NCBI GenBank assembly: GCA_029465975.1
Contig: CM055743.1
Coordinates: 19,371,720-19,435,719 of the forward strand
Origin: Dallia pectoralis
Lineage: Eukaryota; Chordata; Actinopteri; Esociformes; Umbridae
DNA: 64,000 nt
Direction: 5' to 3'
Shown here: piece after piece, positions 61,501 to 64,000 of the stretch
How positions within the stretch are numbered: position 1 is the stretch's first letter
How the letters are laid out: each line of letters starts with the position of its first letter
Program-made: the position numbers and the translations under genes
Notes under the pieces: model-generated
Database searches by the model: none
The model's input: only the letters and a program-made list of their open reading frames with translations
What the model was told of the DNA's origin: nothing

Positions 61501-62487
61501 TATCTGTTCTCTCTCTCATGTACACTTGTCTCTCTTTATCTGTTCTATCTCTCATGTACTTGTCTCTCTTTATCTGTTCTCTCTCTCATGTAAACTTGTC
61601 TCTCTTTATCTGTTCTCTCTCTCATGAACGCTTGTCTCTCTTTATCTGTTCTCTCTCACATGTACTCGTCTCTCTTTATCTGTTCTCTCTCTCATGTACT
61701 CGTCTCTCTTTATCTGTTCTCTCTCTCATGTACTTGTCTCTCTTTATCTGTTCTCTCTCACATGTACACTCGTCTCTCTTTATCTGTTCTCTCTCACATG
61801 TACACTCGTCTCTCTTTATCTGTTCTCTCTCTCATGTACTCGTCTCTCTTTTATCTGTTCTCTCTCTCATGTACTCGTCTCTCTTTATCTGTTCTCTCTC
61901 ACATGTACACTCGTCTCTCTTTATCTGTTCTCTCTCACATGTACACTCGTCTCTCTTTATCTGTTCTCTCTCACATGTACGCTCGTCTCTCTTTATCTGT
62001 TCTCTCTCACATATACGCTCGTCTCTCTTTATCTGTTCTCTCTCTCATGTACTCGTCTCTCTTTATCTGTTCTCTCTCTCATGTACACTCGTCTCTCTTT
62101 ATCTGTTCTCTCTCACATGTACTCGTCTCTCTTTATCTGTTCTCTCTCTCATGTACACTCGTCTCTTTATCTGTTCTCTCTCTCATGTACACTCGTCTCT
62201 TTATCTGTTCTCTCTCTCATGTACACTTGTCTCTCTTTATCTGTTCTCTCTCACATGTACTCGTCTCTCTTTATCTATTCTCTCTCTCATGTACTCGTCT
62301 CTCTTTATCTGTTCTCTCTCTCATGTACTCGTCTCTCTTTATCTGTTCTCTCTCTCATGTACTCGTCTCTCTTTATCTGTTCTCTCTCTCATGTACACTC
62401 GTCTCTCTTTATCTGTTCTCTCTCTCATGTACACTCGTCTCTCTTTATCTGTTCTCTCTCTCATGTACTCGTCTCTCTTTATCTGTT
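55579..62487. repeat. 6.9-kb pyrimidine-rich minisatellite, about 34-bp unit, about 200 copies
   Basis: The unit reads tctctctttatctgttctct then ctctcatgtactcg, with cacatgtacactcg, tgtacttg and tgaacgcttg variants. I see no AG dinucleotide on the + strand in the array. Ordered variant runs recur with an offset of about 2,737 bp (for example 56430 and 59167, 56500 and 59237, 57419 and 60154), and a third related start is at 61624. This is a kilobase-scale higher-order duplication. An open frame of 2,022 codons and several others are by-products of a stop-free unit. Confidence 0.97.
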
Positions 62488-62760
62488 TAAATGCATAACG
62501 ATGTGTAGACATCCTCTATTCATCCACTTGGGCTCAGCCCCCCCCCCCCCCCCGCTGTTCTCACTCTCTTACCCTAAAAGTGAGAACTTTTTCAAGGGCA
62601 AAGCGAGCTGAGCGAGGGGGGCCATCTGACTCTCTCGCGGTCCCGCCCGGCCGCCCGGCCGCCATTGGCTCACACTGTCATGGTGCTCTAATTACGCTTC
62701 AATCATCCGAAGGACTGCGGTGTGCCGTTAATTATTTCACAGAGCAATGTTAAGACAGGC
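62488..62760. other. Intron sequence with GC-rich patch
   Basis: It contains a run of 16 C (62538-62553) and a GC-rich patch at about 62632-62672 (cccgcccggccgcccggccg) followed by ccattggctc, an inverted CCAAT box. Function unknown. Confidence 0.5.
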
Positions 62761-62817
62761 AGAGAGAGAGAGAGAGTGTCAGAGAGAGAGAGAGGGAGAG
62801 AGAGAGAGGTAGAAAGG

Positions 62818-62903
<86 letters not shown>

Positions 62904-63026
62904 GAGAGAGAGAAGGGAGGGAGAGAGAGAGAGAGAGGGAGAGAGAGAGAGAGGTAGAGAGAGAGAGAGAGAGAAGGAGAGGGAGGGAGAGAGAGAGGTA
63001 GAGAGAGAGAGAGAGAGGGAGGGAGG

Positions 63027-63067
<41 letters not shown>

Positions 63068-63172
63068 GTAGAAATGGAGGGAGAGAGGGAGCGAGGGAGG
63101 GAGCGAGGGAGGGAGGGAGGGAGGGAGAGAGAGAGAGAAAGGGAGAGAGAGAGAGAGGAGGAGAGAGAGAAT
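62761..63172. repeat. GA-rich simple repeat
   Basis: (GA)n with gagaggtaga and gggagg interruptions. It is nearly all purine on the + strand. Confidence 0.94.
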
Positions 63173-63486
63173 GAGGGAGGGGCGCATAAAGATAGAGGGA
63201 GGGGCGCATAAAGATAGAGGGAGGGGCGCATAAAGATAGAGGGAGGGGCGCATAAAGATAGAGGGAGGGGCGCATAAAGATAGAGGGAGGAGCGCATAAA
63301 GATAGAGGGAGGGGCGCATAAAGATAGAGGGAGGGGCGCATAAAGATAGAGTGAGGGGCGCATAAAGATAGAGGGAGGGGCGCATAAAGATAGAGCGAGG
63401 GGCGCATAAAGATAGAGGGAGGGGCGCATAAAGATAGAGTGAGGGGCGCATAAAGATAGAGTGAGGGGCGCATAAAGATAGAGGGA
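63173..63486. repeat. 22-bp minisatellite, 14 units
   Basis: The unit is gagggaggggcgcataaaga plus ta. It spans 308 bp as exactly 14 units plus gaggga. Variants are single-base (gagtgagg, gagcgagg, ggagcg). Confidence 0.96.
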
Positions 63487-64000
63487 TGGAATATTGTTGC
63501 CAGTTTGTTGTGACTACAGTGCTTATTTCTGCTTTTATATGAGCTTGCCTGTAATTTACACTGAGCTCAATAAAGTCCACAAAAGACAGTAATACTGTAA
63601 TTAAAGGTGAATTGGGGCTTTATTCTCTGTATAAGCTAGCTTTCTTTTGTGGCCCTGCGCTCAAATTGGTCCGTTTCAAAAGATTCGAAGGCCTACTGTC
63701 TCGATTCAGCCATTGTTTTGCTTTGAAGCAAATATAAATAGATATGGCTATTCAGATTGAATAATGGCCACACTGTGCACTTATTTGAATCTCTCTGATG
63801 TGGCAATTCGCGCCCAACCGTTCCCTGTCTCTATCAATTGATCTGCCTCGATTACCTGAGAGAGACTTTTCAAAGGAACCTTATTCCATTATAACAGATG
63901 GATAACAAGGTGAAGCTGTGGTTTGCATTAGTTTATCTATTTGACCGGAGAAAGGGGACAGTACTGCCTTGAACTTACTTATATATCATCCACACATCTA
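63487..64000. other. Unique intron sequence
   Basis: AT-rich and non-repetitive; no exon is recognised up to the window edge. Confidence 0.5.

Larger units (their letters stand above)
48755..64000 (+). other. rbms3: rbms3 intron downstream of exon C (5' part)
   Basis: It starts at the gtaaga donor and runs off the right edge. No exon matching the inter-RRM linker or RRM2 was recognised. It contains the 6.9-kb pyrimidine-rich array. Confidence 0.85.

Noticed and set aside
56430..62498. Plus-strand ORF of 2,022 codons (SLSVLSLMYTR repeats)
   Set aside because: A product of a stop-free repeat unit; other frames are also open over long parts, and the unit is a simple pyrimidine repeat.

Overview
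This is vertebrate nuclear DNA, almost certainly from a teleost fish. It lies inside one large intron-rich gene on the + strand. Three short exons with good splice sites and compatible phases (14335-14492, 30299-30357, 48663-48754) join to encode part of the N-terminal linker and the first RNA-recognition motif (RRM1) of an RBMS-family protein. RNP2 is NLYIRGLP. RNP1 is KGYGFVDF and is split across the second junction. The diagnostic residues DKNTNQCKG and DLIKLCQP favour rbms3 over rbms1 and rbms2. The first coding exon(s), RRM2 and the C-terminal region lie outside the window. The fish assignment rests on the protein divergence, on the minisatellite and CA-repeat style, and on two decayed pieces that resemble dispersed repeats common in fish. 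The species cannot be fixed from this sequence.

Layout: 1-14334 is the end of the upstream intron; 14493-30298 (15.8 kb) and 30358-48662 (18.3 kb) are complete introns; 48755-64000 is the start of the next one. By my rough sum about 38 kb of the 64 kb (around 60%) is tandem repeat, in more than 40 unrelated arrays with periods from 2 to about 63 bp. The largest are a 24-bp array (1726-5908), a 30-bp array (20178-23417), a 58-bp array (26045-27564), a 38-bp array (32943-34278), a GT-containing E-box array (41873-43633), a 41-bp array of 50 units (44251-46300) and a 6.9-kb pyrimidine-rich array of about 34 bp (55579-62487). Several show higher-order structure. Between the arrays are stretches of ordinary AT-rich intron of 0.3-3 kb, some of which could hold conserved non-coding elements.

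The very long open reading frames in the arrays (up to about 2,000 codons) are by-products of stop-free repeat units and are not genes. I see no tRNA, rRNA, CRISPR array, intact transposon or second protein-coding gene. The points most worth checking are sequence-level: a 6.9-kb stretch of the sense strand with no AG dinucleotide, packed with polypyrimidine tracts; arrays that multiply splicing-factor motifs (CA repeats just after exon A, GCAUG, donor-like CAG/GTAAAC); arrays that multiply transcription-factor motifs (TGACGT, CACGTG, GATA); and a CpG-dense 43-bp array.
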